Source of the DNA: Shewanella sairae
GTDB lineage: Bacteria > Pseudomonadota > Gammaproteobacteria > Enterobacterales > Shewanellaceae
Assembly: GCF_023283535.1 (NCBI RefSeq)
Contig: NZ_JAKILT010000006.1
Location: 1 to 64,000, forward strand
Direction of reading: 5' to 3'
Length of the DNA: 64,000 nt
This document shows, in pieces, positions 62,789-64,000 of the stretch. A program made the position numbers and the translations under genes. Position 1 is the stretch's first letter. Each line of letters begins with the position of its first letter. Under the pieces are notes generated by a model, which saw only the letters and a list, made by a program, of their open reading frames with translations, was not told where the DNA came from and made no database searches.

Positions 62789-64000
62789 AACTGACCTCCG
62801 TTATCCGCAGCTAGCTCATCAGGCAGAATATTTGCCATCATCATTCCTAAGGTTTTCTCATCAGCCTTGCTGGCATCAATCTCACCCACAATATGGCCGT
62901 CGAACATCACGATTATTCGGTCTGCAAGCGACATCACTTCATCTAGCTCGACAGATACCAGTAAGATCCCTTTACCCTGCTCTCTTAATTCAATAATGCG
63001 TTTATGAATAAACTCAATCGCACCGATATCAACACCGCGGGTCGGCTGACCAATCAGCAAAATATCTGGGTCTTGATCCACTTCACGGGCAATAATCAGC
63101 TTCTGTTGGTTACCACCTGAAAACAATGAGCTTTTCAGCTTAGGATCACGCGGTCTAACGTCCCACTCATCCATTAAGCGCTTACATTCAGAGGTAATGA
63201 ATTTTGGCTTATTAAATAAATGGCCGTTGTACTGCGACTGATTGTGATGGCCAAGAATGGCAGACTCTTCAGCACTGAAAGTCTTGATTAAGCCCATGAC
63301 CAATCTATCTTCTGGTATGTGACCAACCTTTAATTGACGCATACCATCGGCGCAAGTTGGGTTATTGGCATCAATCACCTTATCGGCAATCTTAATTGAA
63401 CCACGCGTTGGTGTGATAAGCCCAGCGAGTGCACTTAATAGCTCTGATTGACCATTACCAGAGACACCAGCAACACCTACGACTTCACCGGCCTTAATTT
63501 CAATCGACACATCTTTAAGGCGATCAACACCCATTGAATCGGTATAGGTAAGGTTGTGGGTTGAAAGCAATACTTCAGTTGGATTAGCATCGCTTTTTTC
63601 AGCTTGTAGGCGAACCTTGCGGCCAACCATCAACTCAGCGAGTTCTTCTTTATTGGTGTGAGCCGTTTCTCTGTGAGCAACCATTTCACCTTGACGCATT
63701 ACTGACACATTGTCAGTCGCCGAGAGGATCTCTTTCAGCTTATGGGTGATAAGTAAAATAGTGACCCCTTGCGCTCGCAAGGCATCAAAAATATGGAATA
63801 GGTGCTCAGTTTCTTGTGGTGTAAGTACGCCTGTAGGCTCATCAAGAATCAGTATTTTTGCGCCGCGATATAGCGCTTTTAAGATCTCAACCCGTTGCTG
63901 CAGGCCAACTGACAACTCCTCAATAAGGCTATCGAGTGGTACATCAAGTTGATACTCTTTGGCTAAACGCTCAAGCTCTTTACGCGCTTTTCTAAGACTC
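62785..64000 (-). CDS. ABC transporter ATP-binding protein, two-domain (partial at window end)
   Basis: The C-terminal about 405 residues of a tandem-domain ATPase of the ribose/nucleoside type (YufO/NupO-like). The frame is open to the window edge. An apparent start at 63915 is only a TTG inside the first ABC signature, ELSVGLQQRVEI. The second domain is complete: Walker A VAGVSGNGQSEL, signature LFSGGNQQKLIIAREV and Walker B DILLIGQPTRGVD. A BmpA-type substrate-binding protein would be expected upstream, beyond the window. It should energise the two permeases. Confidence 0.93.
   Translation of the reverse strand, partial: SLRKARKELERLAKEYQLDVPLDSLIEELSVGLQQRVEILKALYRGAKILILDEPTGVLTPQETEHLFHIFDALRAQGVTILLITHKLKEILSATDNVSVMRQGEMVAHRETAHTNKEELAELMVGRKVRLQAEKSDANPTEVLLSTHNLTYTDSMGVDRLKDVSIEIKAGEVVGVAGVSGNGQSELLSALAGLITPTRGSIKIADKVIDANNPTCADGMRQLKVGHIPEDRLVMGLIKTFSAEESAILGHHNQSQYNGHLFNKPKFITSECKRLMDEWDVRPRDPKLKSSLFSGGNQQKLIIAREVDQDPDILLIGQPTRGVDIGAIEFIHKRIIELREQGKGILLVSVELDEVMSLADRIIVMFDGHIVGEIDASKADEKTLGMMMANILPDELAADNGGQL

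Noticed and set aside
1-64000. CRISPR arrays, tRNA or rRNA genes, prophage or insertion-sequence transposases
   Set aside because: Looked for on both strands; no regularly spaced repeat array, cloverleaf, rRNA segment or transposase gene was recognised.

Overview
The window reads as chromosome of a marine gammaproteobacterium of the Shewanella type. The evidence is close matches by eye to enteric-type proteins (ArcA, AsnC, RluA, RluE, RlhA, CsdE, LysS, RF2, Fbp, HmpA/NorR), moderate AT content, and families frequent in Shewanella: a giant formate dehydrogenase fused to a GltD-like module, secreted S8 and S9 peptidases, a GlyGly-CTERM protein, DUF3332 and DUF3293. No rRNA, tRNA, prophage or insertion-sequence transposase gene is visible.

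Layout. 1-6335: a REP-like repeat pair, csdE, an outer-membrane protein gene broken by a one-base frameshift, a chemoreceptor with a six-copy hexanucleotide repeat in its leader, then an HNH nuclease / GNAT / AAA ATPase group and a PH-domain protein. 6389-15429: rlhA, small zinc-ribbon and cupin genes, the nitric-oxide module norR<>hmpA with NorR-type sites and a sigma-54 promoter, a nitroreductase, an SRPBCC protein, nagB and rluE. 15444-24003: a PAS-GGDEF-EAL protein, a large unrecognised membrane protein, and prfB-lysS, where prfB carries the programmed +1 frameshift. 24004-33598: the 1435-residue formate dehydrogenase, chrA, a short GlpD-like oxidoreductase, a small exported protein and a thioredoxin-CcdA-like membrane protein. 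33813-44665: small genes, a diguanylate cyclase, ahpC/ahpF, a spermidine-synthase-like protein, a DUF3332 protein, a dienelactone hydrolase, ldhA, a candidate small RNA, a small methyltransferase/membrane cluster and rluA. 44874-58181: asnC, a 1266-residue subtilase, an aspartoacylase-like peptidase, lysC behind a lysine riboswitch, a DUF3293 protein, arcA, a DPP-IV-like peptidase and fbp. 58182-64000: an accessory cassette, then the 3' part of a nucleoside-type ABC transporter operon that runs off the end of the window.

The most interesting segment is 58347-60542. A single AT-rich gene encodes an N-terminal membrane anchor, long coiled coils, a DUF4041-like region and a C-terminal GIY-YIG (T5orf172/Mug113-type) nuclease domain. 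It lies between two inverted copies of a palindrome-rich island of about 270 and 355 bp. From memory this architecture matches SNIPE, a membrane-localised nuclease that attacks phage DNA during injection. The gene is therefore a good candidate anti-phage system, and the island-bracketed arrangement suggests it arrived as a cassette.

Functional threads elsewhere are stress and respiration (NorR/HmpA, AhpCF, ArcA, LdhA, formate dehydrogenase), RNA modification (RlhA, RluE, RluA), cyclic-di-GMP signalling (two proteins) and protein scavenging (subtilase, DPP-IV). RNA-level regulation includes the lysine riboswitch, the RF2 frameshift, hairpins between ahpC and ahpF, and a candidate sRNA upstream of ldhA.
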